A DNA stretch of 64,000 bases from Isoptericola variabilis 225 (GTDB lineage: Bacteria; Actinomycetota; Actinomycetes; Actinomycetales; Cellulomonadaceae). Numbering within the stretch: position 1 is the first letter of the stretch; every line of letters begins with the position of its first letter. Location: the NCBI RefSeq assembly GCF_000215105.1, contig NC_015588.1, positions 2,666,001 to 2,730,000 of the forward strand, given 5' to 3'. Below the pieces are notes generated by a model. The model had not been told where the DNA came from and did no database searches. It saw nothing but the letters and a program-made list of their open reading frames with translations. Below, one piece after another: positions 1 through 7,888 of the stretch. The translations under genes were made by a program, and so were the position numbers.

Positions 1-1629
1 GCGCCGGGCGGCGCACCCGACGGCACACACGACGGCGGGCCCGACGGTGCGCCGGAGGACCCGCGCGTGCTCGTCGTCGTCGACGGCGTCGAGGAGCTGC
101 GCGCGACGCTGGCCGGCGCCGACCGGTGGGACCCGCTCACGACCGCCCTCGCCGCGGGGCGCGCGGCGTTCGCGCTGAGCGCCGACGGCGCGACGGTCGG
201 CGGCGTCGCGTCGCGGGTCGGTCCCCGCCTCGTGCTGCTGGGGACCGACAAGCACGCCGACGTGGTGCTCGGCGCCCCGTCCGACCTCGCCGGCACGGGC
301 GGCCCGCCCGGCCGCGCGGCGTGGCTCGCCACCGACCGCGCCCTCGTCTGCCAGGCGATCCTGCCCGGCGGCGGCGCCCCGGCGGGAGGCCGGCCCGCGA
401 CCGCGCCGGTGCGGGTCCGGCCGCTGCCGGCCGTGGTCCGGGCGCGCGACCTCGGCGGTCCCCCGGACGCCGCGGCCGAGGTTCTCGTCGGTCTGGGCGG
501 CGACGACGCCGCGCCGGTCGCCCTCGACGTGGGTCGCGGCGCGCTGGTCGTCGGCCCGCGGGGCTCGGGCCGCACGACGGTGCTGCGCCTCCTCGTGCGG
601 CGGCTCGCGGCGACGGGACTGCTGGGCGGCGTCGTCTCCCGCGACGCCGCGCCGCGCGACGAGGCCGGTGCGGGCGGCGCACCGTCGGCGGACCACTCGG
701 GCGCGCGGGTGCGCGAGCTGCTCGCGCGGCTGAGCACGGAACGCGGCGGCGGGCGGGTCCTCGTCGTCGACGACCTGGACGCGCTCTCGCAGACGTCCCC
801 GGTCGAGTGCGAGCAGCTCGCCGCGCTCGCGGAGCAGGGCTGGGCGGTGGTCGCCTCGGCGACGACGACGGGCGCCCTCCTGGCGCACCGCGGCCCGCTC
901 GCCGAGCTGCGCGGGCGGCGCACCGGCGTCGTGCTCGCGCCGGGCGAGCGCGGGTCCGAGGAGGTCTTCGGCACGCCGCTGGTGGACGCCGTCGAACCGG
1001 GCCCGCCGCGACCCGGACGTGGTGCGCTCGTCCGGGCGGGCGCCGTCGTGCCCCTGCAGGTGGCGCTCCCCGGCGAGCAGGCCGGCGAGGACCCGCGGTC
1101 CCCGGCGGACGGCTCCGCGTCAGCCCGTGGTCGCGTCGACGACCCGGCGCGTCATGAGCAGCACGATCACCGCGACCGAGACGACCAGGAGCACGACCCC
1201 GCCGAGGACGGCCCAGGTCGCCCCGGCGCTGAGCAGGGAGACGCCGACGAGAGCCTGGAGGATCTGCCACGTGATGATGGGCGCCCGGCCGCCGCGACGC
1301 CCGGCCCAGACGCTGCGTGCGGCGGCGAGCAGCGCGGCCGCGACGCCGAGGAAGAACAGGACGAGGAAGATGCTCACGGCCACCGAGCCGGAGCCGCCCC
1401 CGACCAGCTCGATGACGACCGCACCGGCGGCGACGCCGAGGAGGACCGCCTCGAGAGCGACGGCGGCCAGGACGAGGCGCAGCGCGACCGGGTGCGACGG
1501 GGAACCGCCGCTCGTACTCTCGGAGGGGGTGACAGAGGGGGCCATCGCACGCCAGGATACGTGCGACCTGGGGTTTCACGACATTGTGACCAAGGCCTCA
1601 CGGTTCACGCCGGAGAAACTTCGGCGTAA
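1..1629 (+). CDS. FtsK/SpoIIIE-type ATPase, C-terminal part (5' end outside window)
   Basis: The frame is open from base 1, so the start lies upstream. A P-loop GPRGSGRT is encoded at 553-576 and a Walker B-like hydrophobic-DD stretch at 757-780. Before them comes a beta-rich segment typical of the second or third ATPase module of FHA/FtsK or EccC-like proteins that act on DNA or secreted substrates at the membrane. The recognisable protein ends near 1100 with the usual closing pattern (GRGALV followed by a VPLQVALP-like strand). No stop occurs there. The frame runs on antisense to the next gene until TAA at 1627. Either the two genes truly overlap, or the sequence has a small indel near 1100. 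Family assignment is fairly sure, subfamily is not. Confidence 0.7.
   Translation, partial: APGGAPDGTHDGGPDGAPEDPRVLVVVDGVEELRATLAGADRWDPLTTALAAGRAAFALSADGATVGGVASRVGPRLVLLGTDKHADVVLGAPSDLAGTGGPPGRAAWLATDRALVCQAILPGGGAPAGGRPATAPVRVRPLPAVVRARDLGGPPDAAAEVLVGLGGDDAAPVALDVGRGALVVGPRGSGRTTVLRLLVRRLAATGLLGGVVSRDAAPRDEAGAGGAPSADHSGARVRELLARLSTERGGGRVLVVDDLDALSQTSPVECEQLAALAEQGWAVVASATTTGALLAHRGPLAELRGRRTGVVLAPGERGSEEVFGTPLVDAVEPGPPRPGRGALVRAGAVVPLQVALPGEQAGEDPRSPADGSASARGRVDDPARHEQHDHRDRDDQEHDPAEDGPGRPGAEQGDADESLEDLPRDDGRPAAATPGPDAACGGEQRGRDAEEEQDEEDAHGHRAGAAPDQLDDDRTGGDAEEDRLESDGGQDEAQRDRVRRGTAARTLGGGDRGGHRTPGYVRPGVSRHCDQGLTVHAGETSA
1120..1545 (-). CDS. small integral membrane protein, function unknown
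   Basis: The 141-residue product begins with a short polar N-terminus and then has four hydrophobic segments (roughly residues 22-48, 55-78, 88-108 and 112-132), so it is probably a four-helix inner-membrane protein. The loop between helices 2 and 3 is Arg-rich, as expected for a cytoplasmic loop. ATG is at 1545. It is convergent with the FtsK-like gene, and that frame runs straight through it on the other strand. It lies divergent from whiB1 with about 220 bases between them. No family was recognised. The membrane topology is seen in the sequence and no function can be given. Confidence 0.7.
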   Translation of the reverse strand: MAPSVTPSESTSGGSPSHPVALRLVLAAVALEAVLLGVAAGAVVIELVGGGSGSVAVSIFLVLFFLGVAAALLAAARSVWAGRRGGRAPIITWQILQALVGVSLLSAGATWAVLGGVVLLVVSVAVIVLLMTRRVVDATTG

Positions 1630-1767
1630 CCCCTTGTGCGCCCCTTCACGAGGCGTCACCCTGGAAGGCAGATTCTGTTCATCCCTGAACGATCCGGCCT
1701 CGGCGGCATGCCCGCGCACGCGCGGCGGCACCGCCTCGAGGTCGGGACGAACACCGAGGAGACTGAC

Positions 1768-2016
1768 ATGGACTGGCGCCACAAGGCCGCCTGCCTCGAC
1801 GAGGACCCGGAGCTCTTCTTCCCGATCGGCAACACGGGCCCTGCCCTGCTCCAGATCGAGGAGGCCAAGGCGGTCTGCCGCCGCTGCGAGGTCGTCGACA
1901 CGTGCCTGAAGTGGGCCATCGAGTCCGGACAGGACGCGGGCGTCTGGGGCGGCATGAGCGAGGACGAGCGCCGCGCGCTCAAGCGCCGCACGGCGCGCGC
2001 CCGCCGCGCCGGCTGA
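1768..2016 (+). CDS. whiB1: WhiB1/WblE-type iron-sulfur transcriptional regulator
   Basis: The 82-residue protein has the four invariant cysteines of the Wbl family at residues 9, 37, 40 and 46 (C-x27-C-x2-C-x5-C), which bind an oxygen- and NO-sensitive [4Fe-4S] cluster. These are followed by the GVWGGM turn and a basic tail (residues 71-80). The compact length and the MDWRHKA start match WhiB1, which binds the housekeeping sigma factor and controls transcription. The ATG at 1768 is preferred over an upstream in-frame start because a GAGGA ribosome site lies at 1756-1760 and family members start here. The divergent-side neighbour downstream, pdtaS, is the same as in mycobacteria (Rv3219/Rv3220c), which supports the assignment. 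Confidence 0.95.
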   Translation: MDWRHKAACLDEDPELFFPIGNTGPALLQIEEAKAVCRRCEVVDTCLKWAIESGQDAGVWGGMSEDERRALKRRTARARRAG

Positions 2017-2033
2017 CACGCCGACCCCGAGGC

Positions 2034-2072
2034 AGAACGCCCCGTCCGCTCACCGAGCGGACGGGGCGTTCT
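2034..2072. terminator. bidirectional terminator between whiB1 and pdtaS
   Basis: A perfect 18-base-pair stem (arms 2034-2051 and 2055-2072) closes on a 3-base loop. It starts 18 bases after the whiB1 stop and 37 bases before the convergent pdtaS stop. Its A-T ends give a short T run on both strands, so it can serve either gene. Confidence 0.85.
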
Positions 2073-2108
2073 CTCGTGTGCCGGCCTTCTCCCTCGGCGC
2101 GTGCGCTC

Positions 2109-3590
2109 CTACCTCGAGGTGGAGGCACCGTCGCGCAGCTCGGCCTCGAGCACGACCTGCGTGCCGCCTCCCTCGCGCGGCTCCCACCGGATCGTCCCGC
2201 CGAGCTCGTTGACCACGAGCGTCTGCACGATCTGCGACCCGAGCCCGCTGCGCGACGCACGCCCCAGCACGTCGATCCCCTCGGCCATCCCCACGCCGTC
2301 GTCGGCCACGACGACGCGCAACGACGACCCCTCGCGCTGCACGTCGATCGAGACGACGCCCGACTCACGGCCCGGGAACCCGTGCTCGACGGCGTTGGTC
2401 ACGAGCTCGGTGAGCACGAGCGCGAGCGGCGTCGCGTCCTGCGCGGGCACGAGGCCGAACGACCCGGTCTGGCGCGTGCTCACGCGCGTCGCGGTCGACG
2501 CGACGTCGGCCGCGAGCCGCAGCGCACGGCGCAGCATGTCGTCGAGCTCGACCTGCTCCTCGAGCGTCTGCGAGAGCGACTCGTGCACGAGCGAGATCGT
2601 CGCGACGCGGCGCATGGCCTCCTCGAGCGCGGCGCGCGCCTCGGGCACGTCCATGCGGCGGGCCTGCAGCCGCAGCAGCGCCGCGACCGTCGCCAGGTTG
2701 TTCTTGACGCGGTGGTGGATCTCGCGGATCGTCGCGTCCTTCGTCATGAGCTCGCGCTCGCGGCGGCGCAGCTCGGACACGTCGCGGCACAGCAGGACGG
2801 CGCCGATGCGCTGCCCGTGGTCGGTCAGCGGCAGCGCACGCAGCGACAGCGCCACTCCCCCGGCCTCGATGTCGGTGCGCCACGGCGCCCGGCCCATGAC
2901 GACGAGCGGCAGCGACTCGTCCACGGTGCTCTGGTGCTCGACGAGGTCCGCGGTGACCTCGACGAGCGACTGGCCCACGAGCGGCCCGATGACCCCGAGC
3001 CGGTGGAAGCACGACAGCGCGTTGGGGCTCGCGTAGAGCACCTCGCCCTCGGAGTTGAGCCGGATGAGGCCGTCGCCGACGCGCGGGGCGCCGCGCCGGG
3101 GACCGGTCGCCGCGTTGGGCGCCGGGTACTCGCCGCGCGCGATCATCGCGAGCAGGTCGTCCGCGGCCTCGACGTAGTTGAGCTCGAGGCGGCTCGGTGT
3201 GCGGCCCGAGCCGAGGTTGGTCTGCCGGGCGACGACGGCGATCGGGCGACCGTCGTGCACCACGGGCACGGCCTCCTCGCGCACCGCGTACGCGCCGAAC
3301 CAGCGCGGCTCGCGCGAGCGCTGCGAGCGACCCTCGGCCATGGCCGCGGCGAGCTGTGGCCGCTGCCCCTCGGGCGCGGACGACCCGACGATGTCGTCGT
3401 AGTGGACGGTCGCTCCCGTGCTCGGCCGGCACTGCGCGATGGCCACGAACGAGCCGTCGGCGGTCGGCAGCCAGAGCACGAGGTCGGCGAACGCGAGGTC
3501 CGAGACCACCTGCCAGTCACCGACGAGCAGGTGCAGCCACTCGACGTCGGAGGGCGACAGGTCGGCGTGCTGGGCGATGAGGTCACTCAT
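2109..3590 (-). CDS. pdtaS: PdtaS-type sensor histidine kinase
   Basis: The 493-residue protein has no membrane segment, so it acts in the cytoplasm. Domains in order are an N-terminal GAF-like domain (about 1-150), a PAS domain (about 165-275), a HisKA_2 dimerisation helix with the phospho-acceptor in IHHRVKNN (291-298) and a C-terminal HATPase with an N-box (ELVTNAVEHG) and G-boxes. PdtaS kinases phosphorylate the ANTAR RNA-binding antiterminator PdtaR, which is not in this window. The ATG at 3590 gives the normal N-terminus; a longer frame reaches 3662 but would overlap the divergent gene. Position beside whiB1 repeats the mycobacterial order. Confidence 0.9.
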   Translation of the reverse strand: MSDLIAQHADLSPSDVEWLHLLVGDWQVVSDLAFADLVLWLPTADGSFVAIAQCRPSTGATVHYDDIVGSSAPEGQRPQLAAAMAEGRSQRSREPRWFGAYAVREEAVPVVHDGRPIAVVARQTNLGSGRTPSRLELNYVEAADDLLAMIARGEYPAPNAATGPRRGAPRVGDGLIRLNSEGEVLYASPNALSCFHRLGVIGPLVGQSLVEVTADLVEHQSTVDESLPLVVMGRAPWRTDIEAGGVALSLRALPLTDHGQRIGAVLLCRDVSELRRRERELMTKDATIREIHHRVKNNLATVAALLRLQARRMDVPEARAALEEAMRRVATISLVHESLSQTLEEQVELDDMLRRALRLAADVASTATRVSTRQTGSFGLVPAQDATPLALVLTELVTNAVEHGFPGRESGVVSIDVQREGSSLRVVVADDGVGMAEGIDVLGRASRSGLGSQIVQTLVVNELGGTIRWEPREGGGTQVVLEAELRDGASTSR

Positions 3591-3639
3591 GGCGGACACG
3601 GCCCCCAGCCTACGGGCGCACGGTCGGTAGTGTTTGCGT

Positions 3640-4149
3640 GTGCACCTGACCGTGGAGCTCACCTATCCGGCCGACGTCGACGCGGTCGCCGCGATGCTCG
3701 CGGACGAGTCCTCCGTGCGCTGGCGGACGGCCCGCAGCACGACGGGCGGCACGCTCGAGGCCGCCGACGTGACCGGCAGCCTCGACTCCGGGTTCACCGT
3801 GGCCGTGCGCCGCACCATGCCGGTCGACACCATCACCGGCCACGTGCGCCATCTCGTGGGCGACCAGGTCGAGGTGCGTCAGGTCGAGGCGTACGAGCCG
3901 CCGTCCGGCGGCCGCATGGTCGGCACCGTCGCGATCGAGATCGTGGGCGCGCCCGTCCGCATCACCGGCACCGTGCGCGTCGAGCCGCTGCCCGACGGCG
4001 GCACCCGCCACGTGTACGACGGGGACGTCCACGCGACGGTCCCCCTCTTCGCCAACGCCGTGGCCGAGGCCGCGGCCGCCGCCGCGCGGCGCACGCTCGA
4101 GGCCGACGCCGATGCGGCCCGCGCCTGGCTCGCCGAGCACGCCGGGTAA
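3640..4149 (+). CDS. DUF2505 family protein
   Basis: The 169-residue product is a small START/SRPBCC-like lipid-binding fold candidate: strand-rich, with an internal hydrophobic pattern and a long Ala-rich C-terminal helix (about 130-160). It matches DUF2505, a family found in actinobacteria with no known reaction. GTG at 3640 is chosen as the start; a TTG six bases upstream (3634) is also possible. It diverges from pdtaS with about 50 bases between starts, so the two promoters must be close or overlap. Family membership is likely and a lipid-transport role is only inference from the fold class. Confidence 0.75.
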   Translation: MHLTVELTYPADVDAVAAMLADESSVRWRTARSTTGGTLEAADVTGSLDSGFTVAVRRTMPVDTITGHVRHLVGDQVEVRQVEAYEPPSGGRMVGTVAIEIVGAPVRITGTVRVEPLPDGGTRHVYDGDVHATVPLFANAVAEAAAAAARRTLEADADAARAWLAEHAG

Positions 4150-4208
4150 CGATCCGGTCACCGCACTTGACGCGCGGACCTCCGCGAGGGAAGCATCGGC
4201 CACGGCTG

Positions 4209-4245
4209 TGGAAGCGCTACCACGATGGAGGTGGAAGCGCTCCCA
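4209..4245 (+). promoter_or_regulatory. two CebR-type operators upstream of cebE
   Basis: Two 14-base inverted repeats occur: TGGAAGCGCTACCA at 4209-4222 and TGGAAGCGCTCCCA at 4232-4245. Their centres are 23 bases apart, about two helix turns. The published CebR operator in Streptomyces is TGGGAGCGCTCCCA, so these differ at two and one positions. They lie 37-74 bases before the cebE start, where a LacI-family repressor would block the promoter. The repressor gene itself is the last of this operon, giving autoregulation. Cellobiose or cellotriose is the expected inducer by analogy. Confidence 0.88.
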
Positions 4246-4282
4246 AGAGTCTTCGACCGATCGACCAGACAAGGGAGTCATC

Positions 4283-5629
4283 GTGCACAGCAGCACCCGA
4301 CCCGCCGGACGGACCCGGCGCCTCGCCGCGGTCACCGGCGGCATCGCCTCCATCTCGCTCGTCCTCACGGCGTGCGGCAGCGGCACCGACGACGGCTCGG
4401 GCACGGGCTCCGACGCGGAGAACGGCTCGGGCGAGGAGATCACCCTCACCGTCGCGACCTTCAACAACTTCGGCTACACCGACGAGCTCCTCGCGCAGTA
4501 CGAGGAGGAGAACCCGGGCGTCACCATCGAGCACGTCACCGCCGCCCGCTCCGAGGACGCCCGCACCAACCTCACGACCAAGCTCGCCGCCGGCGGCGAG
4601 GGCCTCGCCGACATCGAGGCCATCGAGGTCGACTGGCTCCCCGAGCTCATGCAGTACCCCGACCTCTTCACCGACCTGACCGACCCCGAGCTCGAGGGCC
4701 GCTGGGTCGACTGGAAGGTCGAGCAGGCCACCACGCCCGACGGCAAGCTCATCGGCTACGGCACCGACATCGGCCCCGAGGCCATCTGCTACCGGGCCGA
4801 CCTCTTCGAGGCCGCAGGCCTGCCGAGCGACCGCGAGGAGGTCGCCGAGCTCCTCGGCGGCGAGGACGCCACGTGGGAGGAGTACTTCGAGGTCGGCCGC
4901 CAGTTCGTGGCGGCCTCCGACGCCGCGTGGTTCGACGGCGCCACCCCGACCTACCAGGGCATGATCAACCAGGTCATGGACGCCTACGAGGACCCGGCCA
5001 CGGGCGAGCCGAAGGACCTCGCGACGAACACCGTCGTCAAGGACCTCTACGACACGATCGTCCAGGCCGCGGTGACCGACGGCCTGTCCGCCGGGCTCGA
5101 GCAGTGGAGCGGTGACTGGGACGCAGCGTTCCAGAACGACGGCTTCGCGACCATGCTCTGCCCCGCCTGGATGACCGGCCCGATCGAGGAGCGCGCCGGC
5201 GGCATCACCGGCTGGGACGTCGCCGACGTCTTCCCCGGCGGTGGCGGCAACTGGGGCGGCTCGTTCCTGACCGTCCCGGCCTCGGGTGACCACACCGAGG
5301 AGGCGAAGAAGCTCGCCGCGTGGCTGACCGCGCCCGAGCAGCAGATCGCCGCGTTCGAGGCCGCGGGCACGTTCCCGTCGCAGCTCGAGGCGCAGGCCTC
5401 CGAGCAGGTGCAGTCGTTCACCAACGGCTTCTTCAACGAGGCGCCCGTGGGCCAGATCTTCTCCTCGCGCGCCCGGGCGATCGAGGGCGCCCCGTTCAAG
5501 GGCCCGAACTACTTCTCGATCCACCAGTCGGTGCAGAACGCGCTGCTGCGCGTCGACGTGACCAAGGAGCAGGACGCCGAGGCCAGCTGGCAGGGCGCGC
5601 TCGACGAGTTCGCCTCGCTCGGGCTCTGA
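4283..5629 (+). CDS. cebE: cellobiose/cello-oligosaccharide ABC transporter, substrate-binding lipoprotein
   Basis: The 448-residue product has a twin-charged N-terminus, a hydrophobic stretch and a lipobox LTAC with Cys31, so it is a membrane-anchored extracellular binding protein. A Ser/Gly/Asp-rich linker follows, then the two-lobed type-1 sugar-binding fold, with a strand pattern VATFNNFGYTDELL near the mature N-terminus. GTG at 4283 follows an AAGGGA ribosome site at 4271. It is the first gene of the operon and the only one of the import genes separated from the next by hairpins, as is common for abundantly made binding proteins. No ATPase gene is present; Ceb systems use the shared MsiK ATPase encoded elsewhere. 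Substrate is inferred from operators, BglC and CebR. Confidence 0.88.
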   Translation: MHSSTRPAGRTRRLAAVTGGIASISLVLTACGSGTDDGSGTGSDAENGSGEEITLTVATFNNFGYTDELLAQYEEENPGVTIEHVTAARSEDARTNLTTKLAAGGEGLADIEAIEVDWLPELMQYPDLFTDLTDPELEGRWVDWKVEQATTPDGKLIGYGTDIGPEAICYRADLFEAAGLPSDREEVAELLGGEDATWEEYFEVGRQFVAASDAAWFDGATPTYQGMINQVMDAYEDPATGEPKDLATNTVVKDLYDTIVQAAVTDGLSAGLEQWSGDWDAAFQNDGFATMLCPAWMTGPIEERAGGITGWDVADVFPGGGGNWGGSFLTVPASGDHTEEAKKLAAWLTAPEQQIAAFEAAGTFPSQLEAQASEQVQSFTNGFFNEAPVGQIFSSRARAIEGAPFKGPNYFSIHQSVQNALLRVDVTKEQDAEASWQGALDEFASLGL

Positions 5630-5636
5630 CCCAGGC

Positions 5637-5710
5637 GACCGGGGCGCGAGCCCCGGTCACCGCCCGGCCGGGCCGGCCGCCGTCGTGCACGGCGTGCGGC
5701 CCGGCCGGGC
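5637..5710 (+). other. double RNA hairpin between cebE and cebF
   Basis: Two stems follow each other in the 116-base gap. The first has a 9-bp stem with a GCGA tetraloop-like loop (5637-5658). The second has a perfect 14-bp stem with arms 5662-5675 and 5697-5710. No T-run follows, so complete termination is unlikely. Such hairpins usually stabilise the upstream binding-protein message or reduce read-through into the permease genes. Confidence 0.65.
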
Positions 5711-5745
5711 CACCCCGACCGGCGACGACGCACAGGAAGCAGCAC

Positions 5746-6894
5746 ATGGCCGTCCTCTCAACCTCCCAGCCCGCGCCCCCGCGCGGCGCCCCACCGGCCC
5801 GGCCCCCGCGGCGGGTCGGCTTCTCCCAGCGCCTCGGCCGCTGGGACGTGAAGGTCTCCCCCTACCTGTACATCTCGCCGTTCTTCGTCCTGTTCGCCCT
5901 CACGGGCCTGTTCCCGCTCATCTACACGGCGTTCGTCTCGGTCCACCAGTGGAACCTGCTGGGCGGCCAGGGCGACTTCGTCGGCCTGCAGAACTACACG
6001 GACGTGCTGAACCAGCCGATCTTCTGGCGGTCGCTCGTCAACACGGTCTCGATCTTCATCCTGTCGAGCATCCCGCAGGTGCTCCTCGCGATCACGATCG
6101 CCGCCCTGCTCGACCAGAACCTGCGCGCTGCGACCTTCTGGCGCATGGGCGTGCTCGTGCCCTACATCGTGGCCCCTGTCGCGGTGTCGATGATCTTCGG
6201 CCGGATGTTCGCCGACCAGTACGGCTTCATCAACGCGCTGCTCGGGATCGTCGGCATCGACCCCGTGGGCTGGCACTCCGACCGCTTCGCCAGCCACGTG
6301 GCGATCGCGACGATCGTCAACTACAGGTGGACCGGTTACAACGCGCTGATCTTCCTCGCGGCCATGCAGGCCGTGCCGCGCGAGCTCTACGAGGCCGCGG
6401 TGATCGACGGCGCCGGCCGGGTCCGCCAGTTCTTCTCGGTCACGGTGCCGCAGATCCGCGCGACCATCATCTTCGTCGTCATCACCTCGACCATCGGCGG
6501 CCTGCAGATCTTCGACGAGGTCCGCATGTACGACGCCGCGGGCCTCGGCGGCCCGTCGAAGAACTGGATGACCACGGTCCTCTACCTGTACGACGTCGCG
6601 TGGGGCAACCAGAAGAACTTCGGCCGCGCCGCGGCGGTCGCCTGGATCCTGTTCCTGCTCATCATCGCGATCGGCATGATCAACTTCCTGGTCACTCGGC
6701 GGATCTCGACGTCGGGCCCGAGCGCGCCCAAGGTCAGCCGCAAGCACACCAAGGCGCTGCTCGAGCGTGCCCGCGCCGCGGGCTCCTCGACGGCGACCCC
6801 GCCCGCCGCCGGACCGACGCCCGGCACCGGTGCACCGCCGTCGGGCACGCCGGACGCAGGCCGGACGGCCACGACCCGAGGGGAGGACCGATGA
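5746..6894 (+). CDS. cebF: cello-oligosaccharide ABC transporter permease (MalF type)
   Basis: The 382-residue protein carries six hydrophobic segments between about residues 40 and 320, with the permease EAA loop (EAAVIDGAGRVRQF) that docks the ATPase at about residue 215. Family proteins are near 300 residues; here an unusual polar tail of about 50 residues follows the last helix and is rich in Pro, Ala, Gly and Thr. Part of that tail is encoded by a short dispersed repeat (6827-6847). ATG at 5746 is preceded by AGGAAG. Its stop overlaps the cebG start by ATGA, so translation is coupled. Confidence 0.9.
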   Translation: MAVLSTSQPAPPRGAPPARPPRRVGFSQRLGRWDVKVSPYLYISPFFVLFALTGLFPLIYTAFVSVHQWNLLGGQGDFVGLQNYTDVLNQPIFWRSLVNTVSIFILSSIPQVLLAITIAALLDQNLRAATFWRMGVLVPYIVAPVAVSMIFGRMFADQYGFINALLGIVGIDPVGWHSDRFASHVAIATIVNYRWTGYNALIFLAAMQAVPRELYEAAVIDGAGRVRQFFSVTVPQIRATIIFVVITSTIGGLQIFDEVRMYDAAGLGGPSKNWMTTVLYLYDVAWGNQKNFGRAAAVAWILFLLIIAIGMINFLVTRRISTSGPSAPKVSRKHTKALLERARAAGSSTATPPAAGPTPGTGAPPSGTPDAGRTATTRGEDR

Positions 6895-7811
6895 GCTCCG
6901 TCGCCGTCACCGCACAGACCGCGGGCAAGGGCGCGGCACGCGCCGCCGCACGCCGTCGCGACCAGGGCAAGGCCTCGCGCTCCGCGTCGCGCCGCCCCGG
7001 CTGGATCACCTACACGCTGCTCGGGATCGCGCTCGTCATCTCCGCGTTCCCGCTGTACTTCACGCTGCTGCTCGGGTCGTCCGACCCGGTCGCGATCGCG
7101 CAGAACGCGGTGCCGCAGTGGCTGCCGGACGCGAGCCTGTTCCAGCAGTTCGCGACCGTCATCGAGTCGACGCAGATCAACTTCTGGAAGGCGCTGCTCA
7201 ACTCGGTGGTCATCGCGGTCACCGTCTCGACGTCCGTCGTGCTGTTCTCGACGCTCGCGGGGTACTCGTTCGCCAAGCTGAGCTTCCGGGGCCGCGGGCC
7301 TCTGCTCGTGTTCGTCATCGCGACCATGGCCGTGCCCACCCAGCTCGGCGTCATCCCGCTGTACATCCTCATGTCGGAGATCGGCTGGATCGGCAAGGTC
7401 CAGGCCGTCATCATCCCCGGCCTCGTCGCCGCGTTCGGCGTGTTCTGGATGACGCAGTACCTCTCGGAGGCGCTCCCCTACGAGCTCATCGAGGCCGCGC
7501 GCGTCGACGGCGCGTCGATGATCCGCACGTTCTGGTCGGTCGCCCTGCCCGCCGCCCGGCCGGCCGCCGCGATGCTCGGCCTGTTCACGTTCGTCCAGCA
7601 GTGGACCAACTTCTTCTGGCCGTCGATCGTGCTCAACCAGAACAACCCGACGCTGCCGCTCGTGGTGCGCTCGCTGCAGGCGACGTACTTCGTCGACCAC
7701 TCGCTCGTCATGGGCGGCATCTTCCTCGTGACGCTCCCGCTGCTGGTGATCTTCGTGTTCGTCGGCCGGCAGCTCGTCGCGGGGATCATGGCCGGCGCCG
7801 TGAAGGGCTGA
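6891..7811 (+). CDS. cebG: cello-oligosaccharide ABC transporter permease (MalG type)
   Basis: The 306-residue product has a short basic N-terminal stretch and six membrane segments. The EAA motif (EAARVDGASMIRTFW) is near residue 205. A GGAGGA ribosome site lies at 6881-6886, within the end of cebF, and the ATG overlaps the cebF stop. With CebF it forms the channel of the importer, energised by a shared ATPase. It is the second permease in the same order as in Streptomyces ceb operons. Confidence 0.9.
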   Translation: MSSVAVTAQTAGKGAARAAARRRDQGKASRSASRRPGWITYTLLGIALVISAFPLYFTLLLGSSDPVAIAQNAVPQWLPDASLFQQFATVIESTQINFWKALLNSVVIAVTVSTSVVLFSTLAGYSFAKLSFRGRGPLLVFVIATMAVPTQLGVIPLYILMSEIGWIGKVQAVIIPGLVAAFGVFWMTQYLSEALPYELIEAARVDGASMIRTFWSVALPAARPAAAMLGLFTFVQQWTNFFWPSIVLNQNNPTLPLVVRSLQATYFVDHSLVMGGIFLVTLPLLVIFVFVGRQLVAGIMAGAVKG

Positions 7812-7830
7812 CCCCGCCAGACCGCTCCAC

Positions 7831-7857
7831 GCTCCCCCGCCCCCCGGGCGGGGGAGC
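7831..7857 (+). terminator. G+C hairpin between cebG and bglC
   Basis: An 11-bp perfect stem (7831-7841 with 7847-7857) and a 5-base loop lie 20 bases after the cebG stop. There is no T-run. It may be a partial terminator or a processing barrier inside the operon, since bglC and cebR follow on the same strand without an obvious new promoter. Confidence 0.6.
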
Positions 7858-7888
7858 GCCCTCCGACCGCATGGGAAGACCGATCCAC

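Noticed and set aside
1902..4679. 925-residue open frame on the plus strand across pdtaS and cebE
   Set aside because: It crosses three well-supported genes in a wrong frame and is rich in Arg, Ala and Pro, the normal shadow of GC-rich coding DNA.
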